64,000 nt of DNA from Sunxiuqinia sp963678245 (lineage in GTDB: Bacteria; Bacteroidota; Bacteroidia; Bacteroidales; Prolixibacteraceae), in the NCBI GenBank assembly GCA_965140765.1, contig OZ223309.1, forward strand, positions 744,001 through 808,000. Reading direction: 5' to 3'. Made by a program: the position numbers and the translations under genes. Shown in pieces: positions 8,971 to 17,930 of the stretch. Numbering within the stretch: the first letter of the stretch is position 1; each line of letters begins with the position of its first letter. The notes under the pieces are model-generated. The model saw only the letters and a list, made by a program, of their open reading frames with translations. It was not told the origin of the DNA and searched no databases.

Positions 8971-9915
8971 ATGGACAAGCAAATAATAAATGAGTTTTTC
9001 AATATTTTAAAGCTAAACGCTAGCTTATGCTTGTATCCAGGAATGTTATGTCATGAAAAAGCAATTAATGCACATTCTATTCAAAATTCAAAGGTTTTTG
9101 ACCTTCTTAACACAAATGGTCACCTTATTGGTTTAAAAATTAAGCCAAACAAAATGCACTATCCAGAGATAAACTTTGATAAAGTGGGGAGAAATAAGGC
9201 ATCCACTTTTGAAGGATTTTGCAGCAAACACGACAAAGAATTGTTTGAGAGCATTGATGATTCAGTGTTTGATATAAAAAATTCGAAACAACTCTTTCTA
9301 TTAGCATATCGTTCGGTTGCAAAAGAATTACATGCAAGTATGTCTAAGGCAATCAAAATACAAACTGGTTACCTGCACAAAAAAGAAAATGGATTAGTAG
9401 AAGAAAACGGAATATCTGACGAAGGACTTTTTGCTGCTCAGTGTATTATTGATTCATACGAAGTTTATCAATATAAGAATCAACTGGATGACGCACTTAT
9501 AAATGGCAAATACGATACATTGACTCATCGAGTGTTCGAAATAGAGACAGAGTCTCCAAAACTTGCTTGCAGCCAATTGTTTTCTAATGACTCTGTTATT
9601 TATAAAGACTCCGTGTCAAGAATTATAATGAATATATTTCCATTTTCGAAAAACCTTACTTACGCAGTATTTTCTTCAACAATTGGAGAAAAGGAAATTG
9701 TAGACGATTACTTATATAAATGTATTCAAAGCAACTCTGATTTAAGAAAATATGAGATTTCAAAGATGATAATTAGAAACTCAGAAAACTTTTTTATTAG
9801 TCCGGTGCATTTTGACAAGTGGGGTGATGAAAAAAGGGAAAAGATTTTAAACTATTTCATTGATACTCTTTATGAAGATAAAGAAAAAGATGACTATGAT
9901 TATTACCTATTTTAA
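8971..9915 (+). CDS. Conserved hypothetical with Cys/His (zinc-like) motifs
   Basis: A 314-residue soluble protein, sole gene of cassette 8. Its N-terminal third has CLYPGMLCHEKAINAHSIQNS and, about 60 residues later, ASTFEGFCSKHDKELF. This spaced C..CH...H plus C..H pattern looks like a zinc-binding or HNH-like core, and similar HSIQ/FCxxHD proteins occur widely as uncharacterised proteins (recalled, not searched). The rest is helical. Possible nuclease, low confidence. Confidence 0.5.
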   Translation: MDKQIINEFFNILKLNASLCLYPGMLCHEKAINAHSIQNSKVFDLLNTNGHLIGLKIKPNKMHYPEINFDKVGRNKASTFEGFCSKHDKELFESIDDSVFDIKNSKQLFLLAYRSVAKELHASMSKAIKIQTGYLHKKENGLVEENGISDEGLFAAQCIIDSYEVYQYKNQLDDALINGKYDTLTHRVFEIETESPKLACSQLFSNDSVIYKDSVSRIIMNIFPFSKNLTYAVFSSTIGEKEIVDDYLYKCIQSNSDLRKYEISKMIIRNSENFFISPVHFDKWGDEKREKILNYFIDTLYEDKEKDDYDYYLF

Positions 9916-10022
9916 AAATAAAAAACAGTGGCTAACAAAGAACTGAGCTTAAAACCCAATAAAAACCCATAATTTTTCATTTAAAACACCCTGTTTTTTT
10001 GGGGGCTGTTCCCAAAGAAAAA

Positions 10023-11000
10023 TTATTGACCGACGATGGTACTTCGATAGGCCGGATCGTATGGTATCCCTGATTTGGCAATGGCAAAAGCTTGTTTGAC
10101 CAATTTGTTGCATACAGCAATTAAAGCTAGCTTTTTTGACTTTCCTTTGTTTACAATTCGTTGATACAATGCATGGCACTGAGGATTGCATTTACTGGCT
10201 GTAAAACTGCACATAAACAAATGGTTGCGCATATTCGGATTGCCCCGTTTACTGATTCGGGACTGCCCGTTTATACTTGTACCTGAAGTATGTTCCGTAG
10301 GAGCCAGTCCAAAGAATGCGGATACCTGACGGTAGTTATCGAAGTTCCGAAAGCCATTACTCATAATTATCAGGTAAACTGCAGTCTTTTTTCCCACTCC
10401 GGGAATAGAAGTTATATTGCTCAATAAATCACCATCGTGTTGTTTTATAAGCACTTCAATCTCCTGTTCCAAAAGGACAATCTCATCCTTAACATGACGT
10501 AGCTGACGTTTCAATGAAGTGATAATCCTGCCCGTTTTAACACCCCTGCTTTCCAGTCCCTGGATATGGTTCTTTAAGGCTGTATTCTGCTTTAAATATA
10601 ACACTACAACTTTCTGAAGCTGCTTACTCTTTTCGATGTATTCAGGTTCCGGAATCCATTGTTTAAGTGGTTGTTCCTGAGCAAACAATGCAATCATTCG
10701 AGCATCACTCTTATCGGTTTTATTCTGCTGCAGCTTCATCTGAATAAAACGTTTAATGGTTAAAGGATTTACCACAGAAACTTCAATCCCTTTTTGGTAG
10801 AGGAAAACGGTAAGCTGTTGGTAATAACTTCCGGTTGATTCCATCACGCAATGAGTGTTGGACTTCATTAATTTGTAAAACAAGCGAAAACCCTTTGAAT
10901 CATTACTGTAACAATGATGCCCTGTTGATAAATCCCATACATCGAATGTCTCTTTTGAGATGTCAACTCCAATAAAATGTTTACTTTTATACATAACCAT
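10023..11000 (-). CDS. IS110-family transposase (copy 1)
   Basis: A 325-residue DEDD-type recombinase. The N-terminal RuvC-like domain has FIGVDISKETFDV (first Asp), VMESTGSYYQ (Glu) and NKTDKSDARM (Asp pair). The C-terminal Tnp_20 domain has IPGVGKKTAVYLI and the serine-containing HTSGTSINGQS that supplies the second nucleophile in this family. Such enzymes excise a circle and insert it at a site chosen by a bridge RNA. The 80-residue antisense-frame ORF at the 3' end is a frame shadow. Confidence 0.92.
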   Translation of the reverse strand: MVMYKSKHFIGVDISKETFDVWDLSTGHHCYSNDSKGFRLFYKLMKSNTHCVMESTGSYYQQLTVFLYQKGIEVSVVNPLTIKRFIQMKLQQNKTDKSDARMIALFAQEQPLKQWIPEPEYIEKSKQLQKVVVLYLKQNTALKNHIQGLESRGVKTGRIITSLKRQLRHVKDEIVLLEQEIEVLIKQHDGDLLSNITSIPGVGKKTAVYLIIMSNGFRNFDNYRQVSAFFGLAPTEHTSGTSINGQSRISKRGNPNMRNHLFMCSFTASKCNPQCHALYQRIVNKGKSKKLALIAVCNKLVKQAFAIAKSGIPYDPAYRSTIVGQ

Positions 11001-11203
11001 TAGATTATGAAAGAACGAATCTACGGTAATATAGCAACCTAAAAACAGGCTTTTAGCCCAGAGAACTGATCGTATTGCAGTAGTAAAAGAGTGGTGATAA
11101 TCTTTGTTGACAGGCTCTGATGGCCTAAATTGTAACTCAACCTTACTCCACTCTTTCGTTCTTTCTGTTTATTGATAAAAGATAAGAAAATGTAAACTTA
11201 GGA
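11001..11203 (-). ncRNA. Candidate bridge RNA region of IS copy 1
   Basis: On + coordinates, a perfect 9-bp stem (11086-11094 with 11148-11156) encloses tttgtt (11103-11108), a small hairpin (11112-11115 with 11123-11126) and aaattgtaa (11127-11135). These are the complement of, and the same as, the two halves of the attC target AACAAATTGTAA. A second loop closed by ctac/gtag holds cctaa (11038-11042) and agaactga (11062-11069), matching the element's two ends TTAGGA and AGAACTGA. In transcript order the target loop precedes the donor loop, as in known IS110 bridge RNAs. Confidence 0.65.
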
Positions 11204-11371
11204 ATTGTATATGGCAGGCGGGGTTTTAACGGTTTGACAAGTTTGACCTCGTACCCACTTTTCTGCAGGGCTGACAGGATTTCTCTTCGAAATCCCGCCC
11301 GACCACATACAAATGACCGTTGGGCACAAGCATGGAGACGAACCACCGGAGATTAACTTAAGATTTGAAAA

Positions 11372-12100
11372 ATGGATTTTACGAACGAACCAATAAATGA
11401 CATAGAACAAGCAAAGAAATATTTTATTGCTATGGGGTGTAGTCATTTTCATATGACTCGTGAATATCCACAAAGATATAAGGAGTACCGGACACTAGAT
11501 ATTGACCCATCAATAGAATCAGAATGGTTGAAAGAAGAATTTGATAATAAGTTGAATGATTTTCACAATATTCAACCATCCGATTACGGACCATATTTGA
11601 GAAATCTGGAATCAATGATTGAACGAAAAGAGTACTATCTTGAAAGGTTGGTTGAATTGGTCATTGAAATTCAAAAGAAATTACCTCTTGAACAAATTGG
11701 ATATGTACTTTCTTCAATAATAGGTAATAATGCGACAAAAACTAAAGGAGGTTTAATACAAAAATCATATGATTTAAAGCGTAATGATTTAGCTGATAAA
11801 TTTTATACACAGGTAAAATTGCTGTTTAGATTGGCTGCCGACAATTCAATAAAACTGACTTTTGCTTATGAAAATCTACTTGATGTAATTGAGTATTATA
11901 AAATTGAAGAAAATAACGAATATCTCATAATGCTTCGAGCTAAAGGTGATACTGAAAGCTTCGAATATTTTAAAAATGGTGCTGAAGAGGGGAATAAATA
12001 TTCAATGAATAAACTGTCAGAATGTTACTTAGAAGGAAAAGGATGTGAAATGAATATTGAGAAAGCAAAATTTTGGAAATTAAAAACAAATGAAAGATAA
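11372..12100 (+). CDS. Sel1-repeat-like protein (first of two identical copies)
   Basis: A 242-residue soluble protein. The first 150 residues are helical and unrecognised, with TREYPQRYKEYRTLDIDPS near the start. The C terminus has a Sel1/TPR-like unit: AEEGNKYSMNKLSECYLEGKG followed by EMNIEKAKFWK. Sel1 repeats mediate protein contacts. The gene is identical in amino acids to the one at 12296. Cassette 9 starts GTTGGGCAC and ends GTGCCCAAC. Confidence 0.6.
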   Translation: MDFTNEPINDIEQAKKYFIAMGCSHFHMTREYPQRYKEYRTLDIDPSIESEWLKEEFDNKLNDFHNIQPSDYGPYLRNLESMIERKEYYLERLVELVIEIQKKLPLEQIGYVLSSIIGNNATKTKGGLIQKSYDLKRNDLADKFYTQVKLLFRLAADNSIKLTFAYENLLDVIEYYKIEENNEYLIMLRAKGDTESFEYFKNGAEEGNKYSMNKLSECYLEGKGCEMNIEKAKFWKLKTNER

Positions 12101-12119
12101 TTAGAAGATATAAATGCCA

Positions 12120-12249
12120 GTGCCCAACAATAAATATACGTAATGCGGGGCGATGTGAGTGATTAACTTTTGTACATTTATTAAAATTTATAACGGCTTG
12201 ATAAGAAAGTACCTTGAAATCCGCACTACGCATATTCGAAACGTTGGGC
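12120..12249 (+). repeat. attC site 9
   Basis: The site runs from GTGCCCAAC to GTTGGGC. Arms tatacgtaatgcgg and ccgcactacgcatat face each other. Because R'' and R' are complementary here, this cassette and the next have the same core. Confidence 0.85.
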
Positions 12250-12295
12250 ACAAGCATGGAGACGAACCACCGGAGATTAACTTAAGATTTGAAAA

Positions 12296-13024
12296 ATGGA
12301 TTTTACGAACGAACCAATAAATGACATAGAACAAGCAAAGAAATATTTTATTGCTATGGGGTGTAGTCATTTTCATATGACTCGTGAATATCCACAAAGA
12401 TATAAGGAGTACCGGACACTAGATATTGACCCATCAATAGAATCAGAATGGTTGAAAGAAGAATTTGATAATAAGTTGAATGATTTTCACAATATTCAAC
12501 CATCCGATTACGGACCATATTTGAGAAATCTGGAATCAATGATTGAACGAAAAGAGTACTATCTTGAAAGGTTGGTTGAATTGGTCATTGAAATTCAAAA
12601 GAAATTACCTCTTGAACAAATTGGATATGTACTTTCTTCAATAATAGGTAATAATGCGACAAAAACTAAAGGAGGTTTAATACAAAAATCATATGATTTA
12701 AAGCGTAATGATTTAGCTGATAAATTTTATACACAGGTAAAATTGCTGTTTAGATTGGCTGCCGACAATTCAATAAAACTGACTTTTGCTTATGAAAATC
12801 TACTTGATGTAATTGAGTATTATAAAATTGAAGAAAATAACGAATATCTCATAATGCTTCGAGCTAAAGGTGATACTGAAAGCTTCGAATATTTTAAAAA
12901 TGGTGCTGAAGAGGGGAATAAATATTCAATGAATAAACTGTCAGAATGTTACTTAGAAGGAAAAGGATGTGAAATGAATATTGAGAAAGCAAAATTTTGG
13001 AAATTAAAAACAAATGAAAGATAA
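12296..13024 (+). CDS. Sel1-repeat-like protein (second identical copy)
   Basis: Identical in protein to the gene at 11372, including the C-terminal Sel1-like unit and the same leader (CACAAGCATGGAGACG). The repeat unit is 924 bp, from the base after one attC core to the next. The only difference noticed is one inserted base in the following attC (tgattaac versus tgatttaac). The duplication is recent. Confidence 0.6.
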   Translation: MDFTNEPINDIEQAKKYFIAMGCSHFHMTREYPQRYKEYRTLDIDPSIESEWLKEEFDNKLNDFHNIQPSDYGPYLRNLESMIERKEYYLERLVELVIEIQKKLPLEQIGYVLSSIIGNNATKTKGGLIQKSYDLKRNDLADKFYTQVKLLFRLAADNSIKLTFAYENLLDVIEYYKIEENNEYLIMLRAKGDTESFEYFKNGAEEGNKYSMNKLSECYLEGKGCEMNIEKAKFWKLKTNER

Positions 13025-13043
13025 TTAGAAGATATAAATGCCA

Positions 13044-13174
13044 GTGCCCAACAATAAATATACGTAATGCGGGGCGATGTGAGTGATTTAACTTTTGTAC
13101 ATTTATTAAAATTTATAACGGCTTGATAAGAAAGTACCTTGAAATCCGCACTACGCATATTCGAAACGTTAACG
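13044..13174 (+). repeat. attC site 10
   Basis: The site runs from GTGCCCAAC to GTTAACG. It is a copy of attC 9 until the last bases, where the core changes because a different cassette follows. Confidence 0.85.
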
Positions 13175-13652
13175 GCAAGTTTGAAAAAAATAAATTGGTG
13201 GTTATCTAAATCGTTCGTTCTTTGGTTTTTCGCTCGCTTGTAAAGTTGCTGTCACAAAACTTGCAAAGTAAAGTTTGGTGCAGTTGCCAATTTTTGCAAT
13301 TTGACAATTTGTAAAACTGTTTTACAGCCTGACTGTCCAGCACATTTTTAGGAACAGTCGGTGGTTATTTGACAGTTTGATTTCTGGGCCGGTTGCTATC
13401 TGGGCTGGAATTAAAAAAATTGGAGGACAGTTTTGCCCTCGCATGTTTTCCTCCAGCGGCATAAGTCAGGAATGGCAAAACTCACGTTTCGGCGGGGCAA
13501 ACCGCCGTTGGTTACCTGCAACCCACAAGCAACTTTGACTTTTTGGGGTAAAAAAAATTTAAATGCGATGTAGTTATTTGAAACTTTTGCTCGGAAAATG
13601 ATATTTTTATACTGTTAACAAACTGACCATGAATAAAAAACCAGCCGTTAAC
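13169..13652 (+). other. Cassette 11 without a convincing ORF (candidate RNA cassette)
   Basis: Starts GTTAACGGC and ends GCCGTTAAC, so it is a complete cassette, but no ORF of useful length lies in it. Blocks are conserved with cassette 17: cgttctttggttttt near the start, aaagtttggtgca, ggttacct, caact(t/c)tgacttt and, at the end, tatactgttaacaa. Spacings between blocks differ by numbers that are not multiples of three, which argues against coding. A structured RNA or regulatory cassette is plausible. Confidence 0.6.
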
Positions 13653-13738
13653 AAAGAACTGAGCTTAAAACCCAATAAAAACCCATAATTTTTCATTTAA
13701 AACACCCTGTTTTTTTGGGGGCTGTTCCCAAAGAAAAA

Positions 13739-14716
13739 TTATTGACCGACGATGGTACTTCGATAGGCCGGATCGTATGGTATCCCTGATTTGGCAATGG
13801 CAAAAGCTTGTTTGACCAATTTGTTGCATACAGCAATTAAAGCTAGCTTTTTTGACTTTCCTTTGGTTACAATTCGTTGATACAATGCATGGCACTGAGG
13901 ATTGCATTTACTGGCTGTAAAACTGCACATAAACAAATGGTTGCGCATATTCGGATTGCCCCGTTTACTGATTCGGGACTGCCCGTTTATACTTGTACCT
14001 GAAGTATGTTCCGTAGGAGCCAGTCCAAAGAATGCGGATACCTGACGGTAGTTATCGAAGTTCCGAAAGCCATTACTCATAATTATCAGGTAAACTGCAG
14101 TCTTTTTTCCCACTCCGGGAATAGAAGTTATATTGCTCAATAAATCACCATCGTGTTGTTTTATAAGCACTTCAATCTCCTGTTCCAAAAGGACAATCTC
14201 ATCCTTAACATGACGTAGCTGACGTTTCAATGAAGTGATAATCCTGCCCGTTTTAACACCCCTGCTTTCCAGTCCCTGGATATGGTTCTTTAAGGCTGTA
14301 TTCTGCTTTAAATATAACACTACAACTTTCTGAAGCTGCTTACTCTTTTCGATGTATTCAGGTTCCGGAATCCATTGTTTAAGTGGTTGTTCCTGAGCAA
14401 ACAATGCAATCATTCGAGCATCACTCTTATCGGTTTTATTCTGCTGCAGCTTCATCTGAATAAAACGTTTAATGGTTAAAGGATTTACCACAGAAACTTC
14501 AATCCCTTTTTGGTAGAGGAAAACGGCAAGCTGTTGGTAATAACTTCCGGTTGATTCCATCACGCAATGAGTGTTGGACTTCATTAATTTGTAAAACAAG
14601 CGAAAACCCTTTGAATCATTACTGTAACAATGATGCCCTGTTGATAAATCCCATACATCGAATGTCTCTTTTGAGATGTCAACTCCAATAAAATGTTTAC
14701 TTTTATACATAACCAT
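13739..14716 (-). CDS. IS110-family transposase (copy 2)
   Basis: A 325-residue intact DEDD transposase with the same motifs as copy 1: VDISKETFDV, MESTGSYY, TDKSDAR, HTSGTSI. It has RHVKDE near residue 168, as in copies 1 and 4. Confidence 0.92.
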   Translation of the reverse strand: MVMYKSKHFIGVDISKETFDVWDLSTGHHCYSNDSKGFRLFYKLMKSNTHCVMESTGSYYQQLAVFLYQKGIEVSVVNPLTIKRFIQMKLQQNKTDKSDARMIALFAQEQPLKQWIPEPEYIEKSKQLQKVVVLYLKQNTALKNHIQGLESRGVKTGRIITSLKRQLRHVKDEIVLLEQEIEVLIKQHDGDLLSNITSIPGVGKKTAVYLIIMSNGFRNFDNYRQVSAFFGLAPTEHTSGTSINGQSRISKRGNPNMRNHLFMCSFTASKCNPQCHALYQRIVTKGKSKKLALIAVCNKLVKQAFAIAKSGIPYDPAYRSTIVGQ

Positions 14717-14919
14717 TAGATTATGAAAGAACGAATCTACGGTAATATAGCAACCTAAAAACAGGCTTTTAGCCCAGAGAACTGATCGTATTGCAGTAGT
14801 AAAAGAGTGGTGATAATCTTTGTTGACAGGCTCTGATGGCCTAAATTGTAACTCAACCTTACTCCACTCTTTCGTTCTTTCTGTTTATTGATAAAAGATA
14901 AGAAAATGTAAACTTAGGA
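14717..14919 (-). ncRNA. Candidate bridge RNA region of IS copy 2
   Basis: Same sequence as in copy 1, with both the donor and target guide segments and their stems intact. Confidence 0.6.
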
Positions 14920-15064
14920 ATTGCAAATTGCATTGCGGGTGCAGTGGTATTCGTTGTCTCTGCTCCTTTCTTGACCGTCATGTCCTATCGGACACTGACG
15001 CTCTTCGAAATCCGCAACGACAACTTGCAAGTGACCGTTATAGGGCATTTAAAAATCGAACCAC

Positions 15065-15760
15065 ATGAAAAAAACAAAGGCAATTGTATTGTGGATAATA
15101 GCTGTATTTGGAATACTATTAAGTTGTAGTCCCAGAGACAGCAAAAATCAAGACACCACCAGTAATCTGAAGGACGAAAAAATCAAAATAGAAAAAACTA
15201 GTCCGCTTTGTTCAATTCAATTATTGAATATGCAATCTGATCGATTAGAGGATAGTGTTCTGATTAATGAAAATGGACCAATAATGATTACTTTATGGGC
15301 AACTACATGTGGCCCTTGTATCAAAGAATTAGAAACCTTTTCGCCCCTATATGAGAAATGGAAAACTGAGTATAATTTAAAACTTATTGCTGTTTCTCCA
15401 GAATTTTTAAAAGAGGAGTCAATCAACCAATTAATAAAAAAAATAAATGCAAATAAGGACACTTTGTTAAAGAGACAAGACCAAAGATTCATAAAGTTTA
15501 TCGACTCACACTCTTTTGATTTCGAATTGTATTTGGACTCGAAAGACGAACTGACAAACTATTTGCATTCATTAGATGGAATTGATACAACTTATATTAG
15601 AAGTGGATATTTTAACGGACAACCAAGAGTTTGGGTTCCTCAAACTATTATAATTGACAAGACCGGAAATTTAGTAAAACAAAAAATTGGCTTTAAGTCA
15701 GGAGACGAGATGATAATAGAAAATATTTTGACTGAGATTAAATCTAAAAACGCCCTATAA
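15065..15760 (+). CDS. TlpA-like thioredoxin-fold lipoprotein
   Basis: A 231-residue lipoprotein with signal peptide and lipobox (GILLSC, lipid Cys at 21). The thioredoxin-like domain has WATTCGPCIKELE, with the redox pair C82/C85, and a C-terminal strand IIIDKTGNLVKQKIGF. It probably acts as a periplasm-side thiol-disulfide reductase of the TlpA/ResA type. In place of the usual cis-Pro segment is PRVWVPQTIIID. Sole gene of cassette 12; its TAA lies in the AAC half-site of the attC. Confidence 0.8.
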   Translation: MKKTKAIVLWIIAVFGILLSCSPRDSKNQDTTSNLKDEKIKIEKTSPLCSIQLLNMQSDRLEDSVLINENGPIMITLWATTCGPCIKELETFSPLYEKWKTEYNLKLIAVSPEFLKEESINQLIKKINANKDTLLKRQDQRFIKFIDSHSFDFELYLDSKDELTNYLHSLDGIDTTYIRSGYFNGQPRVWVPQTIIIDKTGNLVKQKIGFKSGDEMIIENILTEIKSKNAL

Positions 15761-15886
15761 CAATTTGTATATGGCAGGCGGAGGTGTTAGCGGTCTGACA
15801 AGTCAGACCTTGCGCCCACTCTCCTGCGGGTCTGACACGATTTCTTCCAGAAATCCCGCCCGACCACATACAAGTGACCGTTGTGC
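15752..15886 (+). repeat. attC site 12
   Basis: The site runs from GCCCTATAAC to GTTGTGC. GCCCTATAAC is the reverse complement of GTTATAGGGC at 15037. Intact relative of attC 8 and 17. Confidence 0.9.
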
Positions 15887-15903
15887 TTAATGCTGAAAAA
15901 AGA

Positions 15904-16902
15904 ATGGATATCAAACTTCTATATGGTTTGCAAAATGAGAAAATAGTTTCTATTGGAGAAGTTGATAATGGTTTATCATGTAATTGTATTTGTCCTAATT
16001 GTAAATCTAAACTAATCGCAAGACATGGTTCACAAAGAGAACATCACTTTGCACATTATAAATCAGATGACTGCGGTTGGCGCGGAGAATCAGTTATTCA
16101 TAAACTTTCAAAAGAAATACTTTCAAAATACAAATATTTTAAGGTGCCAAAATTATATTGGAGTTATAAGCCAGAAATTATAATTTATGGAGAAACCATA
16201 ATCCCTATTGACAGTATTAAGTTGGAGAAAAGAATTGATAAAATTATTCCGGACATTATTATAGAAAGTAGAGGCAAGAAACTGATAGTTGAAATAAAAG
16301 TTAGTCACGGAATTGATTACTTTAAATATCAAAAAATAAAGCGACTTAATATTTCAACTATCGAAATTGATGCAAGAGAAATAGTTACTTCACTTTTTCT
16401 AAAAAAAGATTACTATTTAAAAAGTAAAGATTTTGAAGATGCTCTCGTCGAAGGCATCCAGAAAAAATATTGGATTTATAACACTGAAAAGGAACGTTTA
16501 AAAAAAATACTAAAGGAAAAGCACTCGGAAAGATTAACTATTAAACTACTAAAATCTAACTCTTGGGAATTCTCGGACTTAATATATGTTGACTATTGTC
16601 CTATAAATAAAAGGACATGGAAATCAGGCATTGGAGAAGGAGAATCATATGCTAAACTTGAAGATGATTGTTATAGGTGCAATTATTATTTGGGCAAAGA
16701 TTGGATGGAATTAAAAGGAGTAAAGACAGGTATTTCATTTGGAAAACAAGAGGCAATTTATTGTATTGGACATCTTGCGACAAAAAATGAATATAAAATA
16801 AGTGGGATTATATATAGAAATCAAAAGAAAATTGACTACGATAGAAATGAAAGCACTAAGCACAACAAAGAACTGAGCTTAAAACCCAATAAAAACCCAT
16901 AA
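15904..16902 (+). CDS. CoiA-like nuclease protein, C terminus altered by IS copy 3
   Basis: About 332 residues from ATG 15904. A GTG at 15874 lies inside the attC and is rejected. The N terminus has Cys/His motifs (CNCICPNC, REHHFAHYKSDDCGW) as in CoiA-like proteins. A PD-(D/E)xK nuclease core follows: IIPDIIIE then KKLIVEIKVSHG near residues 110-135. A second four-Cys set (DYCPIN, DCYRCNYYLG) lies near residue 240-260. CoiA acts in competence, but many relatives are uncharacterised and may serve defence. The original stop was probably in the attC; the IS now supplies the last residues. Confidence 0.7.
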   Translation: MDIKLLYGLQNEKIVSIGEVDNGLSCNCICPNCKSKLIARHGSQREHHFAHYKSDDCGWRGESVIHKLSKEILSKYKYFKVPKLYWSYKPEIIIYGETIIPIDSIKLEKRIDKIIPDIIIESRGKKLIVEIKVSHGIDYFKYQKIKRLNISTIEIDAREIVTSLFLKKDYYLKSKDFEDALVEGIQKKYWIYNTEKERLKKILKEKHSERLTIKLLKSNSWEFSDLIYVDYCPINKRTWKSGIGEGESYAKLEDDCYRCNYYLGKDWMELKGVKTGISFGKQEAIYCIGHLATKNEYKISGIIYRNQKKIDYDRNESTKHNKELSLKPNKNP

Positions 16903-16952
16903 TTTTTCATTTAAAACACCCTGTTTTTTTGGGGGCTGTTCCCAAAGAAAAA

Positions 16953-17930
16953 TTATTGACCGACGATGGTACTTCGATAGGCCGGATCGTATGGTATCCC
17001 TGATTTGGCAATGGCAAAAGCTTGTTTGACCAATTTGTTGCATACAGCAATTAAAGCTAGCTTTTTTGACTTTCCTTTGGTTACAATTCGTTGATACAAT
17101 GCATGGCACTGAGGATTGCATTTACTGGCTGTAAAACTGCACATAAACAAATGGTTGCGCATATTCGGATTGCCCCGTTTACTGATTCGGGACTGCCCGT
17201 TTATACTTGTACCTGAAGTATGTTCCGTAGGAGCCAGTCCAAAGAATGCGGATACCTGACGGTAGTTATCGAAGTTCCGAAAGCCATTACTCATAATTAT
17301 CAGGTAAACTGCAGTCTTTTTTCCCACTCCGGGAATAGAAGTTATATTGCTCAATAAATCACCATCGTGTTGTTTTATAAGCACTTCAATCTCCTGTTCC
17401 AAAAGGACAATCTCATCGTTAACATGACGTAGCTGACGTTTCAATGAAGTGATAATCCTGCCCGTTTTAACACCCCTGCTTTCCAGTCCCTGGATATGGT
17501 TCTTTAAGGCTGTATTCTGCTTTAAATATAACACTACAACTTTCTGAAGCTGCTTACTCTTTTCGATGTATTCAGGTTCCGGAATCCATTGTTTAAGTGG
17601 TTGTTCCTGAGCAAACAATGCAATCATTCGAGCATCACTCTTATCGGTTTTATTCTGCTGCAGCTTCATCTGAATAAAACGTTTAATGGTTAAAGGATTT
17701 ACCACAGAAACTTCAATCCCTTTTTGGTAGAGGAAAACGGCAAGCTGTTGGTAATAACTTCCAGTTGATTCCATCACGCAATGAGTGTTGGACTTCATTA
17801 ATTTGTAAAACAAGCGAAAACCCTTTGAATCATTACTGTAACAATGATGCCCTGTTGATAAATCCCATACATCGAATGTCTCTTTTGAGATGTCAACTCC
17901 AATAAAATGTTTACTTTTATACATAACCAT
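16953..17930 (-). CDS. IS110-family transposase (copy 3)
   Basis: A 325-residue intact DEDD transposase with all motifs of copy 1. The Lys-to-Asn change in RHVNDE is in the coiled middle region and should not affect catalysis. Confidence 0.92.
   Translation of the reverse strand: MVMYKSKHFIGVDISKETFDVWDLSTGHHCYSNDSKGFRLFYKLMKSNTHCVMESTGSYYQQLAVFLYQKGIEVSVVNPLTIKRFIQMKLQQNKTDKSDARMIALFAQEQPLKQWIPEPEYIEKSKQLQKVVVLYLKQNTALKNHIQGLESRGVKTGRIITSLKRQLRHVNDEIVLLEQEIEVLIKQHDGDLLSNITSIPGVGKKTAVYLIIMSNGFRNFDNYRQVSAFFGLAPTEHTSGTSINGQSRISKRGNPNMRNHLFMCSFTASKCNPQCHALYQRIVTKGKSKKLALIAVCNKLVKQAFAIAKSGIPYDPAYRSTIVGQ

Larger units (their letters stand above)
9939..11203 (-). mobile_element. IS110-family element, copy 1 (1,265 bp), in attC 8
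   Basis: The boundaries come from comparing five copies: every copy begins AGAACTGAGC and ends AACTTAGGA. No terminal inverted repeat or target duplication is visible, as usual for IS110. The transposase is on the - strand, with 203 bp upstream and 84 bp downstream of it. The element follows AAC+AA of the attC. This copy differs from the others at two transposase codons (Thr in QQLTVF, Asn in RIVNKG). Confidence 0.9.
9928..11325 (+). repeat. attC site 8, split by IS copy 1
   Basis: The left part is GTGGCTAACAA (to 9938) and the right part is 11204-11325, ending GTTGGGC. AGTGGCTAAC matches the start of cassette 8 at 8945. Removing the IS restores CTAACAAATTGTATATGG, almost the same as the intact attC 12 and 17. 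Confidence 0.85.
13655..14919 (-). mobile_element. IS110-family element, copy 2, in attC 11
   Basis: 1,265 bp with the same ends (AGAACTGAGC, AACTTAGGA), orientation and position in the attC as copy 1. It carries Ala in QQLAVF and Thr in RIVTKG, like copies 3-5, and keeps the ccggttgatt silent variant of copy 1. Confidence 0.9.
13646..15043 (+). repeat. attC site 11, split by IS copy 2
   Basis: Left part CGTTAACAA (to 13654), right part 14920-15043, ending GTTATAG. Without the IS it reads TAACAAATTGCAAATTGCATTGCGG, close to attC 13 and 21. Confidence 0.85.

Noticed and set aside
9949..10191. 80-codon - strand ORF repeated in all five IS copies
   Set aside because: It overlaps the 3' end of the transposase in another frame, and its repetition only reflects the repeated IS.
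9930..11210. Terminal inverted repeats or target duplication for the five-copy IS
   Set aside because: Comparison of flanks shows none beyond a shared A; consistent with IS110-type recombination.
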